Shown piece after piece: positions 1 through 8,386 of a stretch of 64,000 nt of DNA (position 1 is the first letter of the stretch; every line of letters starts with the position of its first letter). Source of the stretch: Terriglobia bacterium (GTDB lineage Bacteria; Acidobacteriota; Terriglobia; Terriglobales; Acidobacteriaceae); contig JAIQFA010000004.1 in assembly GCA_020073525.1 (NCBI GenBank), positions 62,001-126,000 on the forward strand. Reading direction: 5' to 3'. Position numbers and translations under genes: made by a program. The notes under the pieces are model-generated. The model was not told where the DNA came from. It made no database searches and saw only the letters and a program-made list of their open reading frames with translations.

Positions 1-988
1 CTTGTTCCATCGACGTCGACGCAAGAGCGGGAAATCCGATGACATCGCCCGCAGCGTAGATATTTGGCACCGCGGTACGATAATTCTCGTCGACCGATAT
101 GTATCCGTGCTCGTTGACGCCCAGACCCGCCTTTTCGAGAGATAGTCCGCCCACCGCGGCGCGGCGCCCGGCCGCGAACAGCACCGATTCGGTTTCGAGC
201 GTCTTGCCGCTCTTCATCACCAGGTGCACGCCTGACGCGGTGGTTTGCACCTTTACAGGCCGTTCGTTGAACCAGAACTGCATGCCCAGCGCGGCGAGCC
301 GCACGCGGAGTCTCTCGGAAATCTCCGCATCGAGGAACGGCAGCAAGCGTCCCCGGCCATCCACCAGCGTGACCTCCACGCCGAGGGCGACGAAGATCGA
401 CGCGTACTCGCAGCCAATCACGCCCCCGCCGATTACCGCGAGGCTGTGCGGGATACGATCCATCCGCAAGAACGTGTCGGAGTCGAAAACTCGAACGTCG
501 TCGAAAGCGATTTCTGCCGGACGGTGGGGTCTACTTCCGGTGGAGACGAGAATCACTTCGCCGCGCAGTCGCCGTATGCCATTTGCACCGGAAACGGATA
601 CGATATGGGCGTCTTCGAAAGAAGCCCGGCCGCGGACCAGCTCGATGTGATGAAGGGCGAGATTCTTCAGGACGCGCTGGCGCTCCATTTCGACCACTTC
701 TCGCTCGTGGTGCATGAAGTCATGGACGGTGAGATTCTCTTTCAGGGAATAGTCGATGCCGTAGAGACCGCGTTGCTTGAGGCCGGAAAAGTAGAGTGCG
801 GATTCACGAAGCGTCTTGCTGGGAACAGTGCCAGTGTTGATGCAGCTTCCGCCCACATGCTCGGCGCCCTCGATGACGGCGACGCGTTTGCCAAAATAGG
901 CAGCTTGCGCGCCAGCCTTTTCTCCTGCGGGCCCGCAGCCGATCACGATGAGATCGAAATCTTCGCTAGAAGCCACCACAACCTCCAT
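1..988 (-). CDS. sthA: Soluble pyridine nucleotide transhydrogenase-like flavoprotein, partial (runs off left edge)
   Basis: This gene is absent from the ORF track because its stop lies outside the window; I read it from the reverse complement. It starts with ATG at 988 and stays open to base 1, about 329 codons (family about 465). The N-terminus has the FAD dinucleotide fold (DLIVIGCGPAGEKAG), then GGSCINTGTVPSKTLR, then the NAD(P)-binding GGGVIGCEYAS and an ATG-like AAGDVIG motif near the edge. In lipoamide dehydrogenases the active site is CxxxxC. Here the second Cys is Thr, as in SthA-type transhydrogenases, so this probably exchanges reducing equivalents between NADPH and NAD+ rather than acting on a disulfide. 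The family name is inferred from this motif and could be another flavoprotein reductase. Confidence 0.85.
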   Translation of the reverse strand, partial: MEVVVASSEDFDLIVIGCGPAGEKAGAQAAYFGKRVAVIEGAEHVGGSCINTGTVPSKTLRESALYFSGLKQRGLYGIDYSLKENLTVHDFMHHEREVVEMERQRVLKNLALHHIELVRGRASFEDAHIVSVSGANGIRRLRGEVILVSTGSRPHRPAEIAFDDVRVFDSDTFLRMDRIPHSLAVIGGGVIGCEYASIFVALGVEVTLVDGRGRLLPFLDAEISERLRVRLAALGMQFWFNERPVKVQTTASGVHLVMKSGKTLETESVLFAAGRRAAVGGLSLEKAGLGVNEHGYISVDENYRTAVPNIYAAGDVIGFPALASTSMEQ

Positions 989-1084
989 CAGAACCCGATA
1001 CAACTCTCATAGCATTTGCCTTTGCGACGTTCCTGCGTTTGCACCAACTACCGGATTGCTAGTGTAAAGGCGACTTGTCCGCAT

Positions 1085-1327
1085 CTATCTGTCGGAAATG
1101 GGTCGTCGGATTGCGTACGATTCCAAGTACCCACAGCTTGGGCACCGGAGCGTTGTAACGGGAACGAATTGATCTTTCCTCACCTTGAGACCCATCCAGA
1201 AGCTCGACTTGGGTTCCCCCGGACACCAGTTTTGCCGCGCGTACCCACCATGCGTGACATCCGGCACGTAGCCGACCTCCATGTGTGCATGACACCTCAT
1301 ACACTCGACCCGTTCATTCATGTTCAT
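1085..1327 (-). CDS. Small zinc-ribbon protein
   Basis: An 80-residue protein with two CxxC pairs (ECMRCH near the start and RCPSCGYLE near the end) separated by about 45 residues, as in a zinc ribbon. The conserved middle (VTHGG, W-PGEP, SFWMGLK) and the LESYA ending look like a widespread bacterial family of unknown role, of the DUF6487 kind. The ORF track starts at 1420, but the ATG at 1327 has a strong ribosome site (GAGAGGGA about 6 bases upstream) and the upstream 31 codons look unrelated, so I use 1327. It stands alone, convergent in orientation with the next gene's upstream region. Function is unknown. Confidence 0.7.
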   Translation of the reverse strand: MNMNERVECMRCHAHMEVGYVPDVTHGGYARQNWCPGEPKSSFWMGLKVRKDQFVPVTTLRCPSCGYLESYAIRRPISDR

Positions 1328-1420
1328 GTCTTCCCTCTCAGGTCCTTCGACCAGGGGATGCACGGACAACACGCTGAAGGATTTTAGCGCGTTGTTGATG
1401 AAAACAGCGTTTGCACTCAC

Positions 1421-1584
1421 TAAGAATTGCTAGCGACGCCCAGCCTCTCCGGTTTGAATTGCGTCCTTTTGCTTGCCTGTTAACTGCTGCCGGGTTGGAC
1501 ACATACTAACTCGTTTGGTGACGATGGCGGCTGCGCCAGTATCGTGTCGGTCGTCATTGCAGTAGCATGGTTTGGGTTGCGAAT
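1421..1584. other. Intergenic gap between divergent small genes
   Basis: About 160 bases between the zinc-ribbon gene (minus) and the next small gene (plus). It must hold both promoters, but I see no convincing -35/-10 pair, repeat or RNA structure. Confidence 0.4.
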
Positions 1585-1971
1585 ATGGAGCGCTCGTTGG
1601 TCTGGATCGAGGGCGATGGCCAGGGCTGGGCCTGCTCGAATTGCCGGTGGAGATTCCCCGTACCCACGCTGCTGAGCGGAGAAGAGGCTAAGAGCGCTTA
1701 CGACCGCCTAGCCGCTGGGAGATTTCGCGAGCACAAGTGCGAAGCCGGATCCAGTTTTTTTGCGGCCGAACAGGAAGCAAGACGGGACGCTAGCCCCCCT
1801 TTCGCAGAGCGTGCTCGGACGCTCATCAAGCGAGGCTACACACCGAAGGTTGCGGTGGAGCTTGTGCTTCATGAAATGCAATTCGAACACGGCAACGATT
1901 CGAGGTTGATGGAAAAAGCGCGTGCTGATGGCGAGGATTTCCTTCTGCGAGTCCGCAAGGGCCTAATCTGA
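1585..1971 (+). CDS. Small CxxC hypothetical protein
   Basis: A soluble protein of 128 residues from the ATG at 1585 (the track's 1567 start adds six residues with no better ribosome site). Near the N-terminus it has WACSNCRWRF, a single CxxC pair in an aromatic setting. An HKC follows about 35 residues later, which could complete a metal site. The middle is charged, and the C-terminal half (RTLIKRGYTPKVAVELVLHE) looks helical. I do not assign a function. Codon use resembles the neighbours, which supports a real gene. Confidence 0.55.
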   Translation: MERSLVWIEGDGQGWACSNCRWRFPVPTLLSGEEAKSAYDRLAAGRFREHKCEAGSSFFAAEQEARRDASPPFAERARTLIKRGYTPKVAVELVLHEMQFEHGNDSRLMEKARADGEDFLLRVRKGLI

Positions 1972-2113
1972 AATGGTTCGTCACCGAAAAGTCGGATGCG
2001 GTCTTCTGTCGGCGGGGGATTGCACGGCGGAGGATTAGGGCTTGCCTCCACACTGAACGTACCTTGCCATCGGAATGCTGACGTTGATTTAGACTCAGGC
2101 TCGAGGTAAGCCG

Positions 2114-3985
2114 ATGCGTTTTGTTCAGCTCTTGTCCGGCGGGATAACGCAACCAATCACTCGCGTTTCTGAAATTGTCCTGCTTATTCTCCTCATCGCG
2201 TCAGGCGCCGTGAGTCAGGAAGTCCGCCACCAGCACGCCTCGCAGGACTCTCATACGAATACAGCCCGCGGCCTTGGCGAGAGCATCGGTTCACCAATCG
2301 CTCGCGATCCGATATTTGTGTACAACAACTGGTCCGCGTACGACGAACTCTCCGACAACATTCCCCTGACGGAACAGCTCGCGATGAAGGAACTGGACGA
2401 AATCCTGCGCTTGCGCCGATTCGGGGTGCGCTTCGACTACTACATGATGGACGCGTTCTGGTTCGATCCCGACGGCGGCTATCGCACCTGGCGAAAGCCC
2501 AATTGGCCCGATGGTCCGGGGGCATGGATCCGCAAATGCCGGGAAAACGGCATTATGCCCGGGCTTTGGTTCAGCACCAATACCCTGGTGAAGATCAATG
2601 CCGCCCCGGAATGGCAGAACTCGCTCAGCGAAAAGAAAGGGTCGATGTCCTTTTCCGAAGGCGGCTTCCTGCCTGGTTTCATGGACACGATGCAGTACTG
2701 GTATGACCACGGCATTCGCATGTTCAAGTTCGACTTTGTGGACTTTGGAGCGGCGACTCCCGGGACCGCGAAGTCGCAGTCTCCCGAAGAAATTCGCGCG
2801 CGCAATGCCGACGCTTTCCGCGAGGCCTTGAAGAAATTCCGCCGGCGAAACCCCGATGCTGAGTTGGTGGCGTTCAATGGCTTCGGCGGCGACGTCGAAT
2901 CGACCGCTGGACCTTTTCCCTTTCATAACCCGGTGGATTTGCGCTGGCTCGAGGTGTTCGATTCTCTCTACTCGGGGGACCCGCGGCCATCCGACGTGCC
3001 CGAAATGAATTTCTGGCGTTCCATGGACGTCTACAGCGACCACATGGTGCGGCGCTACGAACAGAGTTTCCTCCCGCTCGAACGAATCGATTCAACCGGA
3101 TTCATGCTGGGCAATACCGGCACGATCTACTACCGCAAGACGCACGCGTGGAAGGGCGCTCTGCTCTTGATGATGGCGCGAGGCGGCTGGGTCAACACGG
3201 TCCACGGCAACCTGGAATTCCTTTCCGACGAGGATGCGCGCTGGTTCGCGAAGGTACAGTTGCTCTATTTGCGCCTGCAGTCGATGGGCCGCACCAAAAC
3301 ATTCGGAGGGATTCCCGGAGAGGTGCAGCCTTATGGCTTCGGGTCGCTCGATGCGGACGGCGAAGTGTATGCAGTCGTGAATCCGGCGCAGAGCGTTGGC
3401 GAGATTGAGATGCCTCGCCTTTCTCAGGAGCAGGCCGGAGTCAGTGGCGGGCGGATCATCTTCCGCGATGCGGGATTTCAACCAACACTGGCTGGCGACA
3501 AGATCCAGCTGGGGCCGGGACAACTGGCGGTCGTCGGTTTTGGCAAATATGCGAGCGCGCAATACGATTTGGGTATTCAAAACGACGTTATGATCCCGCG
3601 TTCGATTACGCCGGTCGAGGCGGCGTTCTCGCCCCACGGCAAGAATACGATTCAAGCAACGGTCAACGCTCCGACAAGCGGCGATTTGCGAATCGTCATG
3701 CAGCAGCGTTCTGCCCAAGACGGCACCATCATGCGGAGTTGGAAGGGCGGCCCTCCGAATGGGACAAATATGGGCAAGGTTTTCACGCTGAGCGCATCGC
3801 AGGACGGGAAGCCGGTTCCGGTTGCAATCAACTATGACAAAGTGATCTGGAGCGGCCTGTCGTGGGCGGTGGGCGAGATTCGCCACAATGCGCTGCAGCC
3901 GGGGCAACCGGTGACCATCCAGTGCTCGTCCACGGAGGAAGGGCCGGTCACGCTCGAGGGCAAAGTGTATCGCGTCGAATATTGA
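2114..3985 (+). CDS. Secreted GH36-like alpha-galactosidase
   Basis: A 623-residue exported glycoside hydrolase. The ATG at 2114 follows a good ribosome site (GAGGTAAG). Residues about 20-35 form a hydrophobic signal segment ending near AVSQ. A (beta/alpha)8-type domain follows with NNWSAYDE near residue 70, FDYYMMDAFWFD near residue 110 and FKFDFVDF near residues 203-210. The Asp in KFD fits the clan GH-D (GH27/GH36) nucleophile. A C-terminal beta-rich region follows. Such enzymes release terminal alpha-galactosides, or related sugars, from oligosaccharides. It sits upstream of the receptor and utilisation genes, so it probably works on the same polymer. Exact substrate is inferred; it is divergent from well-known alpha-galactosidases. 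Confidence 0.65.
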   Translation: MRFVQLLSGGITQPITRVSEIVLLILLIASGAVSQEVRHQHASQDSHTNTARGLGESIGSPIARDPIFVYNNWSAYDELSDNIPLTEQLAMKELDEILRLRRFGVRFDYYMMDAFWFDPDGGYRTWRKPNWPDGPGAWIRKCRENGIMPGLWFSTNTLVKINAAPEWQNSLSEKKGSMSFSEGGFLPGFMDTMQYWYDHGIRMFKFDFVDFGAATPGTAKSQSPEEIRARNADAFREALKKFRRRNPDAELVAFNGFGGDVESTAGPFPFHNPVDLRWLEVFDSLYSGDPRPSDVPEMNFWRSMDVYSDHMVRRYEQSFLPLERIDSTGFMLGNTGTIYYRKTHAWKGALLLMMARGGWVNTVHGNLEFLSDEDARWFAKVQLLYLRLQSMGRTKTFGGIPGEVQPYGFGSLDADGEVYAVVNPAQSVGEIEMPRLSQEQAGVSGGRIIFRDAGFQPTLAGDKIQLGPGQLAVVGFGKYASAQYDLGIQNDVMIPRSITPVEAAFSPHGKNTIQATVNAPTSGDLRIVMQQRSAQDGTIMRSWKGGPPNGTNMGKVFTLSASQDGKPVPVAINYDKVIWSGLSWAVGEIRHNALQPGQPVTIQCSSTEEGPVTLEGKVYRVEY

Positions 3986-3992
3986 TGTTTGA

Positions 3993-4004
3993 GCAAACGT
4001 TTGC
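3993..4004. promoter_or_regulatory. LacI-type operator half of a pair (upstream)
   Basis: Perfect 12-base palindrome GCAAACGTTTGC, eight bases after the galactosidase stop. It shares the AAACGTTT core with the stronger palindrome about 144 bases downstream, centre to centre. LacI-family regulators recognise such central-CG palindromes, and a LacI gene lies at 8387. Regulation is inferred. Confidence 0.6.
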
Positions 4005-4053
4005 CCAAACAGTCCCAAGTGATAATGATCACACCGAACTGCGGCAAATCTGC

Positions 4054-4082
4054 TTGACAGGCGATTCCGGCGGCGTTATTGT
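4054..4082 (+). promoter_or_regulatory. Sigma70-type promoter for the TonB receptor
   Basis: TTGACA at 4054-4059 and TATTGT at 4077-4082 with a 17-base spacer. This predicts transcription starting near 4089, about 85 bases before the receptor ATG, between the two LacI-type palindromes. Confidence 0.6.
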
Positions 4083-4133
4083 TCCCGACGTCCCCCAGAG
4101 ATATCGTTGCTGTAATGGAGACACTACGTCGTG

Positions 4134-4151
4134 CGAGTAAACGTTTACTCG
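4134..4151. promoter_or_regulatory. LacI-type operator in the receptor leader
   Basis: Perfect 18-base palindrome CGAGTAAACGTTTACTCG, some 45 bases downstream of the predicted transcription start and 22 bases before the receptor ATG. Its GTAAACGTTTAC core is a classic LacI/GalR-family site. A bound regulator here would block elongation, or loop with the site at 3993. Confidence 0.75.
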
Positions 4152-4172
4152 ATTCCATACGCTGGAGGTTTT

Positions 4173-7100
4173 ATGCGCCGCATTCCTTTCTTGGTCTGGC
4201 CCCTTCCTCTCCTCATCATGGCAGTGATCTTCTCGCTCTCAGCCCCCCGCGCGTGGGCCCAAGCCAATCGTGCCTCGATCACCGGGACCGTTACCGATTC
4301 CACCGGGGCGGTAGTTGCCGGCGTGGAAGTAACCGCCACCAACGCAGGCACGAACGTGCCCACGAAAACCGTCTCCAATAGCGAAGGCATTTATGTCATC
4401 CCCAACCTCTTTCCAGGTCCGTACTCGGTCGAATTTAAGAAGGACGGATTTGAAACTCTGCGCCGCTCCGCTGTCACCCTGGAGTCGACGCAGGTGGCCC
4501 GCATCGATGCCGCGCTTAAGGTTGGTTCCGTGACCCAATCGATGACAGTCACCGCGGATGCCCCTGTGCTCGATTTCGAGCGTCCTTCTGAGGGCACCAA
4601 CTTGAAAGGCAACGTGGTCACGGACCTGCCCCTGGGCATCTACGGTGGCGGACGCGACATAGAAAAGTTCGCCATTGCCGCCACGCCGGGTTATTCGCCT
4701 ATTAGCAGTTCCTATGGAGCGGTTATCAACGGCGGACAATGGTTTACCAAGGACTACACCGTAGATGGGACGTCTGGTACAGCCGCGGTACAAGGGAACT
4801 CTGTTCAGAACGGTCCCAGCATGGAGGCAGTGCAGGAACTTCAGGCCCAGACCAGCGGACTAGATTCACAGAGCAGCATTACCGGAGGCGGCGTCATCTC
4901 GCTCAACCTGAAGTCGGGAACGAACCAATTCCATGGATCGGGATTTCTCTACGGTGTGAACGAGTTGTTCAACGCCAACACCTGGACCAATGACGCGTTA
5001 GGTGAGCGCAAAGGCAAGCGGCGAGCATGGGATTATGGTTTTAGCGCCGGTGGACCCATCTTCAAGCAGAAGACCTTTTTCTTCGCTGCCTACGAGCGCT
5101 TCATCGCGACCGACTTCCGCCTGAGCGGTACGGCCAATACTGTACCAACCGACGCTTTCTTGAACGGCGATTTCAGTGCACTACTCGGCGGAGACCTCTG
5201 TAGTGGTGAAACAGGTGTTGGGACTTGCAGCTCCGTGGGTGGCACGCCCTTCACGGTTCAAGACAACGCAGGCAACGTCCTGACAGCAAAAGAGGGCATG
5301 GTTTTTGATCCAACGACCGGGAACCAGTTCACCGGCAATGTCATTCCTTCCGACAGAATCAGCAGCGTATCGCAGAAGATCGCCGATATCTTCAGGCAGT
5401 CCTACAAGCCGCAGTTTGGCGGGATTCAGTCCAATTCACGCGCCTTGCTGGCCGGCGTTCCCAGTCAGACTACGAATCAGATCGTAGCCAAGATCGACCA
5501 CGTGCTGCGCGAGCAAGACCGGCTGTCGGGTTCCTGGGTCTACAACCGCAAGCCGCGCATCCTGGTGGATAGCGGCGGACTGTGGCAGGCGGGATCTACA
5601 GATGGCGGTCCGCTTTCTGCGGCCCGGGATAACTTCTTCCGGTCGCACCAGTGGAGAGTCACCGAATCGCACACCTTCTCGCCGACCGTACTCAACGTTC
5701 TGAATTTCACCTACAACTATGATTGGCAAGGGGACCTGCCCTCAGCGGGTGGAAACTGGTCCGATCAGCTAGGGTTCGGTAATACCGGCGCCGATAATTT
5801 CCCTCTGATTTCATTCGGCAGCGCCGAGGCCGGGAAGAATGCGTTCAACGAGACCTTTATCGGCAATCGGTGGCAGGGGAATTTTGCGGGCGCTGCCATC
5901 ACTACCGGCGACACCGTGACCTGGACGAAAGGCAAGCACAATTTCAATTTTGGCGGCAACTTCCTGGCGCGCCAACTCAATAGCCGCTCGGGATCAGGTG
6001 CCCTTGCCTTCAATTTCCAGAACAACACGACCGGGGCTCCCGGCCAGCCCTATGGTGATTACGTCGGCTGGGGTTTTGCCAGCTTCCTTCTAGGGGAGGT
6101 CAGTAACGCCGATCAGACCACGCCGTTCAACCTGTACGGGCGGAGAAAGTCGCTCTCGCTTTTCGCCCAGGACAGCTACAAAATCACTCCCAAACTCACG
6201 CTGAGTGCCGGCTTGCGCTGGAACTATAACTTCCGGTTCCATGAAAAGTACGGGCACTGGGCCAATTTCGATCTCACGAAGACTGACCCCACCTACGGGG
6301 TTCCGGGTACCGTGGTTTTCGCAAAAGATGGTAGCGACAGCTTTGAGAAGAACGAATACGGAAAAAACTTCGGCCCTCAGATCGGCTTCGCCTATTCCCC
6401 CTTACAGAAGCTCGTGTTGCGCGGCGCGTTCAGCATGATCTACAACCCGCCTGGCATCGACTTCTTCAGCGGCGTCCCCAACGGGTTTGCGCCCGGTTTC
6501 AAGGGTACGAACCAGGTCACCACGGGTTTCAACTGGAACGCTGGCTACCCTGGTGTCTTTGAGCCGGGAAACAAGGATGTCAATCCTTTCAATCAGTTTC
6601 CGCTGGTCAGCATTGATCCGCGAGCTCTGAAACTGGGTTACAGCAATGCCTTCAATCTGGGTGTCCAGTACGAACTGATGCGGGACATGAGGGTGGAGGC
6701 GTCATACATCGCGAACCGCGGTCACCGGCTGACAGATACTTCGTTGGCCTGGAACCAAGGGCCGACATCGACTTTCTTGCGTCTGACCCAGCAATACCCT
6801 GACATGACCGCGTGGAACTACCCGGTCTGCAGTGCAGGCGATGCGGCGAGCTTTGGAATTAAGTACCCATACGATGGGTTTTGCGGGACGGCGTTGGAGG
6901 CAATTGCCCCTTACCCGCAGGTAGCAAATGCCTTCTGGAACCCTTACACCTATGGGGGCTGGTATTACCCCAGCCTGCTCTACGTAGGTCTGCCACTCGG
7001 GCAGAGCTACTACGATTCATTTGTTGTCGACGTGGTTAAGCGCACGGGAGGAGGTCTGACGATGGACATGAGCTATACCTGGTCCCGGCAGGAGAGCAAC

Positions 7101-7808
7101 ACCTTCTCCGCCCAGCAGTCAGGAAACTCCTACTACACGGGTATCCAGGACTTCAGCAACTTTGGGGAGTCGGCCCACAACGTCACCGGCTACGACCTGA
7201 CCCACATCGTGAAGGGGTACGTCAGCTATGAACTGCCCTTCGGCAAGGGCCGGCGCTGGTTGACAAACCAAAACCGCTGGTTGAACGGCGTCCTGGGCGG
7301 GTGGAATATGACTTGGCTGCTCCGCTACAACACAGGTCAGCCCTTCGAGGTCGGTGCAAACAATCCATATTGGCCGATGTGGGGAAACCTCTACCCGAAT
7401 TACGATTTAAGCAATTATCACGGTCCGTCAGGAACCGACAAGTTTGTGTTCCTGCCACCAGGCTATACCGGCGATATCCCTGCCGGGAACTTTTATATGC
7501 CAAAGACCGTCGCTAGCAATCCGGCGGCCGGACAGCTCGGCAAGGGCCCGGCAACAAATGGCGAACTGCGCTGTCCGGGCAGCAAGAACGAAGACGCCAG
7601 TCTGCTCAAGTACTTCCGAATGGGTCCAGACGGGAAGTACAGCCTATCGGTTCGAGCCGAGTTCTATAACGTGTTCAACCGGCACGAATATTACGTCAAT
7701 GGTTGTGCCGGCAGTCGCTCCAGCATCGGCTCCGACGACTTCGGGCAGATCCTCGGGGTCTTCGACAACCCTCGAAGTGGTCAGTTTGGGGTTCGGTTCG
7801 AGTTCTAG
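4173..7808 (+). CDS. Oar-like TonB-dependent outer-membrane receptor
   Basis: A 1211-residue receptor. I start at ATG 4173, which has GGAGG about 6 bases upstream; the track's GTG at 4131 would translate the operator. Residues 1-30 are a signal peptide ending in AWAQ. Residues about 34-115 form a carboxypeptidase-regulatory-like (Ig-fold) domain beginning SITGTVTDSTGAVV. A plug-like region and a long beta-barrel rich in aromatic and Asn/Gly strands follow, ending in phenylalanine (GVRFEF) as outer-membrane barrels do. It probably imports oligosaccharides released by the secreted hydrolases. No SusD-like lipoprotein is nearby, which is usual for acidobacterial Oar-type receptors. Control by the LacI regulator at 8387 is inferred from the flanking palindromes. 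Confidence 0.9.
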   Translation: MRRIPFLVWPLPLLIMAVIFSLSAPRAWAQANRASITGTVTDSTGAVVAGVEVTATNAGTNVPTKTVSNSEGIYVIPNLFPGPYSVEFKKDGFETLRRSAVTLESTQVARIDAALKVGSVTQSMTVTADAPVLDFERPSEGTNLKGNVVTDLPLGIYGGGRDIEKFAIAATPGYSPISSSYGAVINGGQWFTKDYTVDGTSGTAAVQGNSVQNGPSMEAVQELQAQTSGLDSQSSITGGGVISLNLKSGTNQFHGSGFLYGVNELFNANTWTNDALGERKGKRRAWDYGFSAGGPIFKQKTFFFAAYERFIATDFRLSGTANTVPTDAFLNGDFSALLGGDLCSGETGVGTCSSVGGTPFTVQDNAGNVLTAKEGMVFDPTTGNQFTGNVIPSDRISSVSQKIADIFRQSYKPQFGGIQSNSRALLAGVPSQTTNQIVAKIDHVLREQDRLSGSWVYNRKPRILVDSGGLWQAGSTDGGPLSAARDNFFRSHQWRVTESHTFSPTVLNVLNFTYNYDWQGDLPSAGGNWSDQLGFGNTGADNFPLISFGSAEAGKNAFNETFIGNRWQGNFAGAAITTGDTVTWTKGKHNFNFGGNFLARQLNSRSGSGALAFNFQNNTTGAPGQPYGDYVGWGFASFLLGEVSNADQTTPFNLYGRRKSLSLFAQDSYKITPKLTLSAGLRWNYNFRFHEKYGHWANFDLTKTDPTYGVPGTVVFAKDGSDSFEKNEYGKNFGPQIGFAYSPLQKLVLRGAFSMIYNPPGIDFFSGVPNGFAPGFKGTNQVTTGFNWNAGYPGVFEPGNKDVNPFNQFPLVSIDPRALKLGYSNAFNLGVQYELMRDMRVEASYIANRGHRLTDTSLAWNQGPTSTFLRLTQQYPDMTAWNYPVCSAGDAASFGIKYPYDGFCGTALEAIAPYPQVANAFWNPYTYGGWYYPSLLYVGLPLGQSYYDSFVVDVVKRTGGGLTMDMSYTWSRQESNTFSAQQSGNSYYTGIQDFSNFGESAHNVTGYDLTHIVKGYVSYELPFGKGRRWLTNQNRWLNGVLGGWNMTWLLRYNTGQPFEVGANNPYWPMWGNLYPNYDLSNYHGPSGTDKFVFLPPGYTGDIPAGNFYMPKTVASNPAAGQLGKGPATNGELRCPGSKNEDASLLKYFRMGPDGKYSLSVRAEFYNVFNRHEYYVNGCAGSRSSIGSDDFGQILGVFDNPRSGQFGVRFEF

Positions 7809-7956
7809 TACCGCGTCCGTCACTCGGGCAACTTTGCGAACCTGCGGGTTGCCCGATTGTTGTCTTGCAGTCCGGTTCACGGTGGCCGTCGCGTCCTCGA
7901 AACGTCGGACTCAGATGCCTGAAATGTGGCTAACGATGCCGCTGGCCACCAGGGAA

Positions 7957-8365
7957 AAAACCGCCATCGTGATCCAGGAGTATTGGGAGATTAACCATCT
8001 CGAAAGTGACGAACACTGGCTCAATTCCGGGAACGCGGCGCGGCGTGCGGCTTGTGGCCGACAACTACGGCGACATGCACCACATTTATGTGCGCGGGCT
8101 GACGGTTCACGATGTGAATGGCAGCGACGCGGTCAAAGAGATTGGCGGGATCACCTACAACTGCATTGGCGATTCCAAGCCGAGCCGTTTCGTCGACCTC
8201 CACATCGAGGACAATCACATTGCTCACGTCGACCGCAGTGGCATTTTTGGCTGGTCATCGCACTGGGTGCGGTCGAAGTGGTATCCCAGCCTCGGCGTTG
8301 TGATCCGTGGCAATGTGCTCGATGATATCGGCGGCGATGGCATATCGAATCGTTGCATTGCGTGA
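7957..8365 (+). pseudogene. Remnant of a right-handed beta-helix protein, frameshifted
   Basis: Two reading frames join into one beta-helix fragment. The first reads VIQEYWEINHLE up to about 8004; the second reads VTNTGSIPGTRRGVRL from the GTG at 8006 to 8365. Deleting one A from the run at 8003-8005 restores the frame. Later segments (HIYVRGLTVHDVNG, HIEDNHIAHVDRSGIFG, VVIRGNVLDDIGGDGIS) have the repeated turns of pectate-lyase-like parallel beta-helix proteins. Such proteins are normally several hundred residues, so both ends are missing. It ends 21 bases before the LacI gene. I infer a decayed polysaccharide lyase or hydrolase of this locus. Confidence 0.7.
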
Positions 8366-8386
8366 AGAAGTAACTCGAGCAACAGT

